The notes: generated by a model from the letters alone, not told the origin. 64,000 nucleotides of DNA from Talaromyces rugulosus (GCF_013368755.1 NC_049561.1:7068001-7132000); one strand, 5' to 3'. Shown: positions 1-13,602, numbered from the stretch's first letter. Made by a program: numbers and translations.

Positions 1-601
1 TGATCAGTGTTCGTTATCACTTACAGTTGTGTAGATATGGGGGGAAATACTAATGCTTGATCCCTGCTTTAATAGGTTTCCTGGACCGAATTGCCTCACT
101 AATTGGAGTGGACTTGAAAGAGACTGCATCGACTTGCTCAACCCAGCCCATACAGTGCAGGACTCGGAGAAGGCGAGCTATTGCAACAGTTAGTAAATTT
201 TCTAAGAAAGCAAACGTGTGTATAATACCCATAAGAATAGGATTGCAATTTGTCTTTCTCGACAGGTCTTCAATCGTATCCACCTTGGCTTCACCACTTG
301 CCAAGTGGTCGAATAATTCCAAGTCGAGGGAAATTCTCGCGACGGTGCTTTGGACAGGCTATGATAATATGTCAACAGTCGCTACCGTGTTAAAAAATAT
401 ATTAGACACAGCATAGGACGTTACCAGAATAGAGTTTAGAGGAACAGCTTGCGGCCTCTCCAGTGAAAGAACTAATTCCTTTGCCAGACTCAGAGTTTTC
501 TTTCGTAGCGCTTCATTTTCCATGAGGTTTGGGCAGGCTACATTGTTGCAAGCTATTTGGTGGATTAGGCTCGCAGCTAGGGCTGATTGACTCGAAGACA
601 T
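1..601 (-). CDS. O-methyltransferase, 5' part (runs off the left edge)
   Basis: N-terminal part of a plant/fungal-type SAM-dependent O-methyltransferase, which would methylate a hydroxyl of the cluster product. Only the N-terminal winged-helix (dimerisation) region is in the window; the SAM-binding domain lies to the left. I read ATG at 601, exon 1 425-601, intron 359-424, exon 2 229-358, intron 178-228 and exon 3 from 177 to about 51, where a further donor (GTATTT) appears just before an in-frame stop. Spliced, the protein runs from ARISLDLELFDHLA through RLLRVLHCMGW, the usual order in this family. An ACTCCG motif shared with the other cluster genes lies about 460 bp upstream. Family call fairly sure; exact splice sites are by eye. 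Confidence 0.7.
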
Positions 602-610
602 GCTTGGCAA

Positions 611-1501
611 TTAAGAGCAAGAGTGTTTAAAACAGAAAATTTAGTAAAGATAGGTGATGAATCCTGTGAATTGTCTTCTTTTTGAAGGGCTACGATTTAT
701 TAATAAACTAGTAGTTTGGGGGGGGGGAAGCCTGGCCGATCACCACGGCCAACGCCCATCCATTTCCTATTCCTTTTCTGCTTGCCAATTTTGGTCTGCT
801 GCACGATCAAAGAAGAAATATTAATACTCACTAGTTGTTATCGTAATATGAAAGCTTATAGCAATTCCAATATAATACATTGGACCGAACAATCTCCACC
901 AGTAACAGCCCAACGTGGCTGAGCTGAACTTTGTCACGGTAGTAAAGCATACACTAAAAAACGTCTCAAATAGTATTGACCTGAAACAAGTCATGCCGAA
1001 TTGAAAATGCAGCTTGAATAGTGTGGTGGTAGTAAGGAATGTGGATCAATCGAATTATAACTCCGAGTGAAAGTCGCTTGTATTCCGTTTCAACCAAGAT
1101 CGGGAAAACCTTTTGTACATAGGTCGGACAAAAAAAAGACCTTATTTTATTTAGTGATGTGGAAATTAAGCCGATGAGTGAACAGTGAGCTATCACGAAT
1201 TTGCTTTGTCCCCATGTTGTAGATGTCATATAGCATCAATTCATATGCGGGACTTGATATGTGCATGCAAATGATATCGACGACTAGAGTAGAGAAACAT
1301 TCCATACATGTAATAGTAACAATATATCCAACAATGATGATTTATTTGTATTAATATAATATAATGACTGCGTTCTATATGCTGATTACATATTAGCGTT
1401 TTCGATTGCTGAGTGGCACCTTCGGATAAGAAGAAAGGGGCGATAATTGCCGTCTCCAATCGGTTTCCTAGTGGTACAAAATGTAGGAGCACTTTCCAAA
1501 A
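611..1501. other. intergenic, O-methyltransferase promoter and MFS 3' side
   Basis: No gene seen. Short frames here lack domain sense. It holds a G run near 719-727 and the ACTCCG copy at 1060. Confidence 0.5.
1060..1065. promoter_or_regulatory. ACTCCG cluster motif upstream of the O-methyltransferase
   Basis: One copy of the motif found in the promoters of the other cluster genes (reads CGGAGTTA on the minus strand). Its role as a regulator site is inference. Confidence 0.4.
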
Positions 1502-3248
1502 TTAAGTATTTGGCCGTTGGTTTGGCATGGACTGTCTCCATCGTGGCCCGAAGACACCCAAAATAAAAATAATTGGAAGGCAGGCCAGTGCCACAACAGC
1601 CCATATGGTAAAGGTCCATCCGTTCTGTAAAGTACTATTGAGCATAGGGGCCCCGATAACGGTGCCAACGCATCCTAGTCCATTACGCGCGAGGACCGAG
1701 CAAGAAAGAGGTCGGACATCACCAGGCAGAAATTCCGTCAGCATCGTGATGTTCATACTAACGATGACCACAATTCCAAACCCAGTGAAGAAATTGGCAA
1801 TCAGCTGGAATGGATCCAGGACATGATTAGTATATTGCTTGGAAGAGGCATGATGAGATGGTGTCAACTCACAGGAACCAGCCAGAAAACCTTGTATTGG
1901 ATCGACCAACCATACCAAATTAAGGACGCCACGGGGATAAGACCGCCTAGTATGGCATTCTCTTGCACTCGGTCTTCCGGAAAGACTATTGGCTTTCCGT
2001 TCTCATCAAACCGATTTGCTTTCCTTGCTGAACGTAGCATAACATAGTCCATCCACCTGCCTCCGATGAGACTCCCGACGATATAACCCAATGAAGATGG
2101 GATATAGCATAAGCCGATAATAAGCGTGCTGAAATTGTACGGAGGGGCGGCAAAAGTCTGTTCCATGCTGATGTTGAGGACATAAAAGAATACAGTAAAT
2201 ATGCCGAGGTAGAGCATTGGCAAAAGCATCACGGGGTATCGTAAAACATATAGAGATGCAAACGGATCGAGGATGAGGATTCTAGCGGCAATTAGAAATT
2301 TGGAAATAGAATTCCGGTCACCAAGTCGGTCTTGAGTTTGACGCCACCAGGACTTCTCTTGTCTCGAAGACGTCTCGGGAAGCCCAAGAAGAAGAACCAT
2401 CAGCATTGCTGCTGCGATTATAACCATGAACCACATTGTACTTCTCCAGCCCCATCGATCAGCAAGTGCACCGCCAATAATCGGCGCTAGGAATGGTCCT
2501 AGTTGAGGACCAAGAAAGAAAATCCCCATCGCACGACCTCGCTCGTGTGGCTCCCACAGATCAGTCATAGTAGCAACACCGACAGCCTGGACAGACGCCG
2601 AACAGCCGCCACTCAACAGACGCATAGCGATAAGCATTCCGATGGACTTGGATATGGCTGCGAGAACAGCAAAAACCACGCCAAGCGAAAATGAAAGGAG
2701 ATATACATTTCGTCTTCCAAAAGCCGCCGCCCAGTTTGCCCACCAAAAGGGGAATATAGCCATAGCGAGTAGATAGAAAGCAAGAGACAGATTGGTTATT
2801 GTGTCGGTGGTGTGTAAATCGGTTTCAACCTGATGGAGGGCGGCTTAAAATCGAAAGTTAGCTATCTTCTGTTGCCATTCTGACAAAGGTGGATGGACAC
2901 GGAAACAATTGACTTACGGTAGAAAATCGAGGTACCTATGGGCGCAATGAGAGTAGAAATCGATAAGATCCACGTCAAAATCCATTTTATTGGTCTCGAA
3001 TAGGCTCTTGCATTCTCTACCTCCGGGATAAGTGTTGCCTGGGCCAAGAGGCCCCGACGCTTCAAAAGAGGAACTGGTATCGGGGGAAGTGAGTTTTCCG
3101 CCCGGTTTGCTGGCTCTGGATCCGGAGGGATGGTGTTTATTTCATCCTTCGGGAATGTGTCTGGGATGACTGGAGATTTGACCGACTCTTTAGTTGACGC
3201 TGTTGATGGCTGAGGCACGTCCGGGATTTTCTCGTCGAAGGAAGCCAT
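1502..3248 (-). CDS. MFS transporter, DHA1 drug/polyamine type
   Basis: Plasma-membrane major facilitator, probably exporting the cluster metabolite or giving self-protection. Three exons: 2918-3248, 1873-2843 and 1502-1804, with introns 2844-2917 and 1805-1872 (branch-like ACTAAT in the second). These give 534 residues, in frame throughout. A long hydrophilic, Pro-rich N-terminal tail (about 85 residues) precedes the first membrane span. TM2 begins in the exon 2 segment FPFWWANWAAAFGRRN, the family's loop 2-3 motif A region, and about 12 spans can be read. An upstream in-frame ATG at 3305 would add 19 residues; I prefer MASFDEKIPD at 3248. Minus strand, like the hydrolase and NR-PKS 1 to its right. 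Confidence 0.85.
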
Positions 3249-3923
3249 TTCAAGATTGAGCAACGCGTAGTTGAAAGTTGTCTCTCCGAACGACAGAGAT
3301 ACCAATGGAAGCAGATATAAGTCAATTCTTGCAAAACCGACGACTTGGAATTCAACGGTTCATGTGATCCACATGCAATGCCTCGTGGGCAGTAGCTAAG
3401 GCAAGGTTCGTGGAGCGAATGGGTGGATGAAAAGAAGAACAAAGAAACTGGGAGTGTGTAGCACGAGCCAGTCCAGTATAAAGACGGTCAGTGAAAGGCG
3501 AAGGCTTCGGGGCAATGCAGCAAACAATGAAGGCACGGGAAATACAGGCTGTTCGGACTTTGAATGATTTCGCCGGACTAAACACAGACCCACATCTCGG
3601 ATGGACCCGCAGCTAGGCAGATCTGTTATTGGGACGACCCTTAGTCTAGATTGAGCCAAAATCACTAGTTCCTAAATAGCGTCATGTAGGGCTGAGTGGA
3701 TGAGGTATGATCGACCGCCATAAATCATATCCCGGACTTTCTTGCGCGTCACACCTTGATGGAGAATACTCCGATTGATAGCCTAAATACCGTGTTAGTA
3801 ATGCAAATTTGTGATTATTGACTAGTGACCAGTGATGTACGCTCGAAGGAGGCTACATAGGCGATACGTAGTATAGACGGATAGTAAGAAAGACACAGAA
3901 AAGGGAAATAGGAATACTATAAT
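3249..3923. other. intergenic, MFS promoter
   Basis: No convincing gene; the overlapping minus-strand frames here have no family features. It contains an ACTCCG motif at 3768. Confidence 0.5.
3768..3773. promoter_or_regulatory. ACTCCG cluster motif upstream of the MFS gene
   Basis: Single copy about 520 bp upstream of the MFS start, matching the repeated cluster motif. Confidence 0.4.
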
Positions 3924-4739
3924 CTATAATCTATCAATCCCGACTCCGGTTTCCTCTGCTATGGAAATTATATGTTGAACTAACGCAGTGACGTCCTTGG
4001 TTTTGATCGGGACTCGGTGACTGCCTTCCCACTCCATGAGCCTTGTGGCTTGCCTTTCGCAACAATCTTCTAGCATCCGCCTGTGCAGCGAGAGTCCAGA
4101 GTCACGTAGACCATGAACATGCACTGTCGGTATTCGTAGTCGATGAAGTGCTGCGTCGCGATAGATATCTGGGAGCCAGTCGTTGCCGTATATCTCTTCA
4201 TCGTTTGGCCCAACAATTTGCCTCGGGGCATCGACACCAATCAGAGTTGGGTCCAATGCAATGAGTGGTGCCCGACCAGCAAGCAATATACCGAACCGGA
4301 AATCGCGCCTTTTGTCTGTCTTAACCCCATGGAGATGTTGTAGTTGCTGAAGTAAAAGTAGGCTGGCACACATTTTTGCGCCCTGGCTAAACCCAAGTAA
4401 TCCAACCCAAGGACCAGTAGCCCCTTTACTATCATCCAAGTCCATTGCACGTTGCAATGAATCATCGAACATGCATATCGATGTGTCGCTATCCATAGTT
4501 GCACAGCCTAGGGCGGACGGGACCCAAGATTTGAATGGCCCCCATTCTTTGTAAACAGAAAGTACATCTGGGCCAGCTTGACAGCCTAGAGGAGCTTCGG
4601 CAAACACAAGGCGGAATTTGTCTTTCAGGTGTGCCGAGAGAACGCGGCATTGGGACCTGAAAATTCGAGAGTTTGTTCCGCCGCCATGTAGACACAAGAT
4701 TCGCGGTAGATCTGATCCATGACTGTCGTCAAGCGACAT
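3924..4739 (-). CDS. FSH1-family serine hydrolase
   Basis: Alpha/beta hydrolase of the FSH1 family (271 residues, single exon), common in NR-PKS clusters, where members hydrolyse or help release polyketide intermediates. Visible: the N-terminal oxyanion segment ILCLHGGGTNS, the nucleophile elbow GFSQGA, an acid in HVHGLRDSG and the catalytic histidine in EGSHRVP. These are the expected Ser-Asp-His order. An in-frame ATG at 4790 would add 17 hydrophobic residues; the start at 4739 fits the family, whose members begin just before the LCLHG strand. Two closely spaced ACTCCG motifs lie about 280 bp upstream. Because NR-PKS 2 lacks a release domain, this enzyme is one candidate to free its product; that is inference. 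Confidence 0.85.
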   Translation of the reverse strand: MSLDDSHGSDLPRILCLHGGGTNSRIFRSQCRVLSAHLKDKFRLVFAEAPLGCQAGPDVLSVYKEWGPFKSWVPSALGCATMDSDTSICMFDDSLQRAMDLDDSKGATGPWVGLLGFSQGAKMCASLLLLQQLQHLHGVKTDKRRDFRFGILLAGRAPLIALDPTLIGVDAPRQIVGPNDEEIYGNDWLPDIYRDAALHRLRIPTVHVHGLRDSGLSLHRRMLEDCCERQATRLMEWEGSHRVPIKTKDVTALVQHIISIAEETGVGIDRL

Positions 4740-5797
4740 TTTAATGTCTAATAATAGCAACGAGATTTGTGGTGAATGGAATTTATTCAAGAAAAGAATG
4801 CAAAAATTTTCAGATTGTTTACCTTCCAGTAGGCGTCATCTTCAAATGCATTCCAACACTATTCTTTCAGGAGTCGGAATGAGCGATCTTGACTTATCTC
4901 TAAGTACTTACGGCTGAATCCTGACTGGGTTCTTCTCGTTTTTTATCTACGCTACAAGCCATGAGCCAGTCAAGTATCGAAACAACCACTAAGATGAGAA
5001 GTATAGGCAAGAAACTCCGATACAAACTCCGCATCGTAGTCATGCCAAGCGGAAGCCAGTTATTTGAAGTCATTCAGCCCGAGACAACCAGGTAAGATAT
5101 GAAATAAAAAAAAAGCATTGAGGGTCAAGTTGGTTAAAGTCAGCAATACAAATTTCATGGTATAACTTCTAGCGGTGGAGTATCCTCAATGGATAGAATG
5201 ATATTTTGAATGTTATAAAAACAAGTTTTATAGTTGTAAACTTTCTGCAGTATGAGCTGTTTTTGTGTTTTTGAAATGGTACATCTCAACACGTGTATAG
5301 CATCTGTGGTGGAAAGTTGGTCCGTCCTTGAGCATCTTTTGATACCAAAGTTACCAAATTTCACATTCCACACTACTCTACTGTGAATTTAAACCGTTTT
5401 TAAGGATAGGATAAAGCCTGCTTGTTGATACATATTTAAGACTTTGAGGGCGTTGGCGAGCTATGGCGAATCAATAATACATGTATTTGGCTCTTAAGAA
5501 ATATGCAGCATTTTTAATTGAAATGTAAATTGTTCGATGCAATTAATAGTTGAATTAGATGTAGTATTAGGACACAGTAGTATTAAATTTCTCCATAGTT
5601 TATTGCACACAATATCAAATAAGCAAACAGGAAAAGAATAGAAAGGGCAACTCATACTGATACACTGCGAGTCTGAATGAAAGACTCAAAAACCGAATTC
5701 TATTGGGGCAAGACATAAATGAAAGTTCAATGATTGAATAAAAATAATGGAGGAAAAAGGTACCCATAACTGTAGAAGGAAAAGAACAAGAGAAATA
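4740..5797. other. intergenic, hydrolase promoter and NR-PKS 1 3' side
   Basis: About 1.06 kb, AT-rich, no gene seen. It holds the paired ACTCCG motifs at 5014 and 5026. Confidence 0.5.
5014..5031. promoter_or_regulatory. Paired ACTCCG cluster motifs (direct repeat)
   Basis: Two AAACTCCG copies, 12 bp start to start (5014-5019 and 5026-5031), about 280 bp upstream of the FSH1 hydrolase. The close pairing suggests cooperative or dimeric binding, by inference. Confidence 0.5.
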
Positions 5798-8700
5798 CTA
5801 CTGATTCAGAAAACCTGAGCTCTTCCACATCTGGATATACTTCCTCGTTACTTCCTCGCTGACCGGCCCAACTGCCGCAAGCGTCGGCGAATGCTCACAG
5901 CTCTTATCAGTACCAAGCAGTAAGCCTCCGCAAGACATGCGAAGGAAGTTGTCATCAAGGAAATCAATGAGCATGGCCGCCGGATTGTCCCATTCCACAG
6001 CGCCAGGGAACGATCTAACTCGTCGAACCCAGTCTTTGAAAGGGATAATGTTATCACGGGGGATGCCAAGAGCATCCGCAAGAACTGGGGTCATCTTTGT
6101 CCAAGGCTGACGAACCGGGTTGTCAATGTGATAAACTGGGTATGGAGCACGATGCGAAAATAACAAGTCGATGCATGTTCCTGCAACGTCATCAACCGGA
6201 GTCCAGCAGAGATCCCCTTTGAAGTCTGGCAACGCCTTGAGTGTTTGTGATGACTTTATCAGAAACGACAGGTGTTCCATGGGGTTCCAGTACCCAGTAG
6301 CCTTGGATCCAGCAATCTGACCTGGGCGAACTGACATAACCCGGAAATTCTCGGGATGCTTATGCAAAGTTTCATCAAGCATTCTTTCACATACAAATTT
6401 GGCGTCGCCATAGCCGTTGGGTAGAACAGATTTGAGAGACATCCTCTCTTCTGGTACAACGGTGTTTCCACTCCAGAGAGGATAATGACCAACTACAGCA
6501 ATCGAAGAAATTAGCTGGAAGGTAACCTGGAATCCTTTTTGGCGACGAGATGAGATGTTGCCTGCAAGATCAATGAGGTTGCGCATGACTTGGAATTGGG
6601 ATTCCAATCCGGATACCGGTCGCTTGCCCGTCATTGGCCATGCATTATGCACAATATGAGTGACACTATTCACAAGATCTTCATACTGGCTTCGCTCGAG
6701 GCCCAACATTGGTTTTGAAGTGATGGTCTGGAGAACTTCCACTTTTGATTGCGAGGAATCATCCAGAAGGAGACCCCTTTCAGTGAGAGCCTTGTGCTGG
6801 CGTGCATTTGGATCGCGCTCACTCGTGTTACGCCGGTTGAGACAGATTACTCTTTTCACGTTCGGAAGAGCAGCGACATTGGCAACTATATGAGAGCCCA
6901 AGCTTCCACTGCCTCCCGTAATCAGGACGCATAGTTCCTTGCTAGAGCCGATATTTCCGGAAGGCCCCTGAACAGAGAAACCTTGCGTGTATTTGCGCAA
7001 ATATGACTCGATCGCTTCTTGTCGTTCTTCAGTCGGCTGAATTTGTACCTCTGGCTTTGGTGGTGGCAGGACAGTTTTCCGTTCGAATTGAGGGCCAGAA
7101 GCTAGGGCAATGATAACGCGTTGAACCTCAAGTTCAGGACTGTTGCCATCTGTCCAGTCGACGTGCCCGTAACCAACTGACTTTAGGCCGCGTTCCCATA
7201 CTGTTTGGTGGGCAATGGCATGTTTCCGACCATCATCAAATAGCCACCAACCCTCGAACAAGCCAAAGATGAGATCAACCCAGTAAACAGGAGAAGTCAT
7301 TTCAAGCATCATCAAGAACCCATCGGGACGGAGAGCCTTCCGGACATTTTCTGTCGACTTCATCAGATTGTGGGTAGCATGGATCGCATTGCTCGCAATG
7401 ATGATGTGCTGTGTACCAAGAAGATCATCTGATGGGGGTTTTTCAATATCATGCACACGATATTTCATAAACGGATACTCCTTGAATGTTTTGCGGGCGG
7501 CTGCTACAAAAGAGCCAGCCAGGTCAGTGAATGTATACTCCACTGGAACATTGAGCTCTGATAGAAGTGCCACCATTCCTTTGGTCGTTCCACCAGTTCC
7601 CGCACCCAATTCAAGAATCTTCAACGGACCCTGGTCTTTTGGGATCTTGGAGATAACGCGTTTGATAACATCTTGCATTTGCACGTTGGCCAGTTTGTTC
7701 AAGAGGGAGTCGCCATACAATCCAGTGACCAGTTTTCGTCCTTCGTCGCTCCCAAAAATCAACTTGATGCCATCACATTCGCCTTTGAGTACGTCTGCAA
7801 GCCGACTTCCGGCAAAATAAGTGAGTTTGTTTGCCCATTCATGGTCAGGAAAATCGCGCAGTAGTTGGTCCAGAATCGCTTCACTAGTCTTTTTGGGTGC
7901 TGCAATGGCTGTGCGCGTAATACGAGCACCATCGACATCAATCAAGCGGGCTTCTTCTCCAAGCATTTTATAAAGATACTCTGCTAGTCTTTGATGCTCT
8001 GAGACATAGGGAATGCGCTCTAGAACTTGTCCATATTTTGCACTGCGTAGCGGACAACCAAGTTGCTCGAAAGCCTCTACCGTAAGAGCTACACAGAGTT
8101 GAGTCTGCCTTGGCAAGACCGTCTCCATATAGCCAGCGCATCTATAGTCGACGATAAATTGATCTGTAAGCTTTCTGGACTCTTCGAATGCTTCAATGAT
8201 CGTGCTTGAAGGCAGATCTAGGCTGGCAATGCCTTCCTTGGTGCTAATCCCAAGAGACTTCCCGGCCTTGGGTTCGTCGGTATCCGACACTGATGTAGCT
8301 GAAGAAGGAGTGAGGGTTGGGTCATTCTCGCTTTGGTCACTGTCGGACTCTTGATCAGAACTATCCTCGCCTTCAATTCCCAGAGTGCCTTTGACGACTT
8401 GGACCAGCTCACTGAAGCTTGTCACATTCATTAACTCATCACTTGGCAGCGAACACTTAAACATCCCTTCCAACTCCTTAGCAAGTTCCATACCCATTAA
8501 GGAGTCAATTCCAATGTCAGCAAGCTGGGAATCGTCGCCGATTTCGTGCGGTTCCATTCCGGAAATCTCAGCGAGGAGATCCCGAGTCTTGACAACCACA
8601 TCTTGACCAACCGATGACTTTTCCTTCTTCTGCTTCGGAGATTCGCTAGATGTAGAATTATCAGAAGTGACCTCATTAGAATTTTCTGCCGAACCAGATT

Positions 8701-11700
8701 GGCCTTGAGATGACTGTGTCGTCTTTGTAGGCAGACCAGATAACCGAGCGAGAATCTTGCTCATGGTTGCTTTGGCGACTTTATGATAATTGACACCGAG
8801 TATAACTTCGACTAGCTTTCCATTTGTCGAGTCAAATATAAAAATGTCCGTCAAGTACGAATTTTCCGTGGCAATTTCCTGGTGATATGCGAACACGTCC
8901 CATACGGCGGGCCGCGGGTAATCAGCCTGGACATCTGGGCTTCGCATCCACTTCTCAAAGCCAGTAGCAATGAACATGTCCCCAGGTTGCTTCTCAGTCA
9001 TGCAGTTGACCCAGATGCCGCCGACTTGGCTGAAGGCATCTGAGAGTAGAGGGTCGAGCCATGTCTCCCCGAGATACTTCTTAGTGACTCTTCCTGCCGA
9101 TTCCGAGCCTTTGCCGACGAGCTTCTGCAAACCGCGGTATGGAGGGGAGTAGTCGACTACCTCTCCAAAGGTCCTGTATATATTGCGACCTTGAATGATA
9201 TCGTCCGCATCATCGCTGTTGAGAACCGAGAGACAACGCTGGTGGCCAATCAAACGTTCATACCGAGAGAATTCGAGGCGCCACTCAGGATCATCAACCG
9301 AGACGAATATGATGCTGCCGGTTACATGTAAAGTACTCGTCTTTGATGAATCACTATCGCTCAGAATTTTCCATTCCCAATGGTGAGGATTAGATTCATC
9401 GGATTGAACGTCCAACCAGACAGACCGTGAATTGTCAATACAGATTGGCGACTGATTATCAACGTTGCATATTCTGGGTTGAAGCCCAGAGGCAGCAAAG
9501 TCGGGATATAGGCTGATAAGAGCATCGACGGCAATGTCTACTTCAACAGTGGCCGGACAAATTGGTGCTGTATTTGCGATGATATGACCCGAGACGAATT
9601 CCAAGTACTTCTCAGTCTTGGTATTGATACTAAAACGTGCTGAACGTTTTTTCTCATCTTGATATTTGACAAAGGTCCAGAGACCTTTGGGTTGATCTGA
9701 ATCCTGAGAGTAGTGTCCCGGAGATGCGCTTGGGGGTGGTACAGCCTCCATCCAGTGACGGGACTTTTCAAACTGATATCCCGGCAGCATGAGTGGCACA
9801 TACTCGTAAGTTTGCACTCGGTCATGGCCCCAGAATGTTGTAGCTAAGCCCTGCTTCCATAGAGCGACTGTCGAGTCCACAAGAAACTGTAGACCATTCT
9901 CCGTGGTAATGTTGACCGGTTGGAAATGAGAGTCAGCTGGGGAACCAAGAGCTCGGCTGGCCATGTTTGTAATGGTAGAATTCGACCCAGCTTCTAAAAA
10001 TACTGCATTTGGGTATCTTTTGGAAAGCCTATGGATTGCTTGGTTGAAGAACACTGGGTTTCGCATATGATCGGCCACGTACTGGGACGTCAAACGCTCT
10101 GGGGAGTAAAACTCGGTGGCTCTTTCGAGATGAATATTCGGCTCATTGAATGTCAAGCTTTCCCCGACCTTCGTCAACTCTGACATTAAAGGCTCAACCA
10201 AAGTTGAATGAAAGGCGTTTGTGACATTAAGCCTCTTGAATTTGAACTTCGAGTATGAGGAGTTGTTCGAAATAGTCTGAGCGACAATGTCAATGCTGCG
10301 AGATGACCCAGCAATTGTAAAACTCTTAGGGCCATTGAGACAAGCGATGGTGGGCGCTCTCTCATCAGCATCCTCGCAAGTCTCCACCGTCTCAGACAGC
10401 ATATTTTCAACCGCATGTTGATCAGCTTCGACAGCCATCATGGCACCCTTTTCTTCACCCCAGCCATTCTTGATGATATTCGCCCGACCAGCAATCATTT
10501 TGATTGCATCTTCTAGAGATAAGACACCAGAAATACACAATGACGTAAGCTCACCAAAGCTATGTCCAACAACAGCAGCAGGCTGGATACCGCCCGCAAT
10601 CCAACTCTTTGCACAAGAATATTGCATGGCGAATAACATTGTTTGCAATTTGACGGTGTCTTGCACTGGACTGCGCTGGAAGATCTCTGGAAAAATACTT
10701 TCACATCCTATTGATCTTGAGACAAAGTCGCATTCGTCAAGGTGTTTGGCCAATATTTTGACATTTTCATAAACCTCTTTGCTGAGACCGACGAATGTAG
10801 AAATTTGGCCTCCAAAGCACAGTATTACTGGCCTTGAGGTTGGTTGTACGATTGTTCCTGCACCGCTGAGATCACCACCCTGTATGGCTGACAGCTTCTC
10901 CATCAGCTGTTCGGTTGATCGACTGGTAAGAATTAAAGCCTTGTCAAGGGTAGGGTTGGATTGTCTGTTTATGTTGAACGCCACATTCGCAATATCAACC
11001 GTTGCATTATCGCTGGAGCGCAGCCAGCTCAGCAGTTTCCCACTGTAGTCTTTGATTGCGCGGTCGTCTTTGCCACAAATTTTGAAAGGATAATCGATTG
11101 CTGTAATCAACCGAGTGTTATTTTCAGCACTTGGCAAACCGGGGGCTTGGGTGACCACAGCGGAGGCATTGGAACCAGAAGCACCGTAATTGTTGATGAG
11201 GGCTGCCCTGTAGCTGTCGGTCCAGTCTCTTCGCTTAGTAACTATCTCCATGTTGTCATCAGGGCTGGCATTGAGATGAGGATTCTGTGACTCAAAGCTA
11301 GGTTGCGGAGGAATTACTTTCTTCTGGATCATAAGGAGAATCTTGATTAAAGAAACCAAACCAGAAGTGGCCTCCGTATGCCCCACAAGCCCCTTGACGG
11401 ACCCGAATGCAAGAGGCTTGGGGCGTAGCCCTGATCCTCCTAGTACCTGGCGAATGCTGTCATATTCAGCAGGATCTCCCACTTGCGTCCCAGTACCATG
11501 GGCCTCGACAACCGTGATTTGATTAGGCTCGATATGTGCATCACGTATGACATTCTTGAATAAAGATGAAAGAGATGGAGCGTTGGGAACGAAAATTGGT
11601 GTGCAATTCTGATTCTGGGAAACACCAGTGCTGGAAATTGTGCCCAGAATCTGATCGCCGTTGGCAATGGCATCTGTCATCTTTTTCAAGAAGACCACTG

Positions 11701-13563
11701 CGATGCCTTCACCTCGACAGTAGCCGTCAGCATTCGCGTCGAATGGCTTGCATTGTCCTGTTGGACTCAAGAAGCTTGCTGCTGCTAAATTCTGAAACCA
11801 TAAAGCGCTATTCATCATGTTGACGCCACCTGCCAACGCTGCGTTGCATTCGCCACTGAGAATTGCCTTGCATGCCAGATGTACAGAAACCATTGAAGAA
11901 GAGCAAGCCGTGTCAATTGTGAGGCCAGTACCAGTCCAGCCAAAATAATGGCTTACCTTTCCAGCAATAAAGCTTTTAAGGTTTCCCGTGGCTGTAAAGG
12001 CATTGGGCTGGTGGCATGCAACATTGTCTGCATAATCCGCCGCACATTCACCAATGAAACAACCAATATTCTTGTCTTGCTCTGGCGATGTAAAGTACCC
12101 CGCCTGCTCCAGTGCTTTGTATGCAACGTGTAGTAGGATTCGTTGTTGAGGGTCCGTGGATGCGGCTTCTCGAGCACTCTTCTTGAAAAATTTCTGATCG
12201 AAGACATCATGATCGTTGATAAAATTTCCATAGTACCTCCTGCTAGGATCTCCTTCTCTCCAGCCAGGAAATTGCACGCGATTTGTGGGAGCTTCCCTAT
12301 GTTGAGATTTGGCTTCACATAACAAGTTCCAGAATTCATCGACATCGTCAGCCCCTGCAACTTTGATTGACATACCAACCACCGCGATATCATCTACCTT
12401 TTTGACGCGAGGGGTGTCTTTAAGGGAGAATTTGACAGATGGGTTGGCGATATCCGAGACATGAATAACCTGAGACTTGATTTCACGTAAGATAGAAGGA
12501 GGAATGCATGGCTCAGAGCCAAAAGAAACAACTGTTGCTCCTTGCTCCTTCAGGTCAGTTTCGTAAACGGCTTTAAGCGTTTGGTACCAGTGCGAATGCT
12601 GGGTCAGAATCGTCTTTACAGCGTGTTCGTGAAGTCTGCCGGTTGTAATCAAACCACTTCCAGAGTTTGATCGGGTACGGTGTATCAAATGGGACGCATC
12701 AGGAAGTAGTAAGCCTGGGTGTGATTCGCAAAATTCAATAATTTTATTGACATCTCCGATGTATCCATCGTAATGGAAGCGACCATAGAGTCCAATTTCG
12801 TTAGCCACAATTCCCGAGCTTCGTAATTTCTGTTGAAGACTGGCGACTGAGTTGGCCCCTGTCGTCACGGTGGCTCGTTGTTCATCATAAGAAACTGAGA
12901 TGTATGCCTATTTGTGTAGGCATCAGCGAGCTGATCTGGAAGTTTCTCGAAACCACTTACCTCAGGAAATTGTTCTAGTATTGCTTTCAATTCACTTTCT
13001 GCTTTGGGAGAGTTCCAAGCAGTTGCCAGTGATTTTGAGCTCCCGTGGCTGTTCAGGGCTTCCTGTGCGTCGACAATGCCCCCAATAATCATCGCTAGGC
13101 GGATAGCGGTCGATCCATATCGTTCGATGTCTTGTCCATCTTTGCTAATCGATACCGCTAAAGCACTCAAAAATCCCATGCAAAAGCCCAGGGTCTCCGT
13201 AGACGACTGGTCATTGTCGTCTGAAGCGATAGCATCATGGTAGGTCATATATTCTGTGATGTGCGTGATGATGACAAGTGGGCTAAGAATGATGTTCGGA
13301 AGGTTTTGAGTCTCGTAATAGCCGAATTTCCCAGTATTGATCCACTCTTTGAGAGACTGAAGTATGCTTGTACCTTTAATGGCGTTGTACTTGGGGAAGC
13401 TGTCTACAAACTCATTCCAGCAACTCGGGAGGTCGGCGATAGTGTCGACGATCCATTGCAGCTGCTTTGCTGAGACTTGCAACCCGTGGAAACCAGCCCC
13501 ATTAGATGATAATGCTTGGGGTCCAAATACTAGCAGACTTTTTCCTTGGTTCATGCCAGACAT
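5798..13563 (-). CDS. NR-PKS 1: SAT-KS-AT-PT-ACP-CMeT-reductase
   Basis: Non-reducing iterative polyketide synthase, about 2,570 residues, with reductive (aldehyde) release. Two exons: 12961-13563 (or from 13602) and 5798-12907, with a 53-bp intron 12908-12960; the acceptor after AAATAG keeps the SAT domain in frame. Visible, with residues counted from 13602: SAT with Cys in GFCMG (~141); KS with DTACSSS (~549), EAHGTGTQ and GHTEATSG; AT with GHSFGE (~995); PT with the catalytic His in SGHIIANT (~1320) and an Asp in LSDAF; one ACP with GIDSL (~1681); CMeT with the SAM loop LGAGTGGTT (~1983); C-terminal reductase with ITGGSGSLG (~2208) and YGDAK (~2380). All catalytic motifs are intact. This architecture makes C-methylated aryl aldehydes in azaphilone, tropolone and sorbicillin pathways. 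Start M of MSGMNQGK is preferred. Confidence 0.93.
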
Positions 13564-13602
13564 ATTGTTGAAAGGCTTTTTCTGACAATGAATCAGATAC
13601 AA

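Noticed and set aside
2862..3305. MFS start at 3305
   Set aside because: The extra residues resemble upstream sequence; ATG at 3248 has a normal start and the family tail is variable. Cannot be fully excluded.
3352..3665. Minus-strand frames upstream of the MFS gene as a separate gene
   Set aside because: Overlapping frames with no consistent product; the region is better read as promoter.
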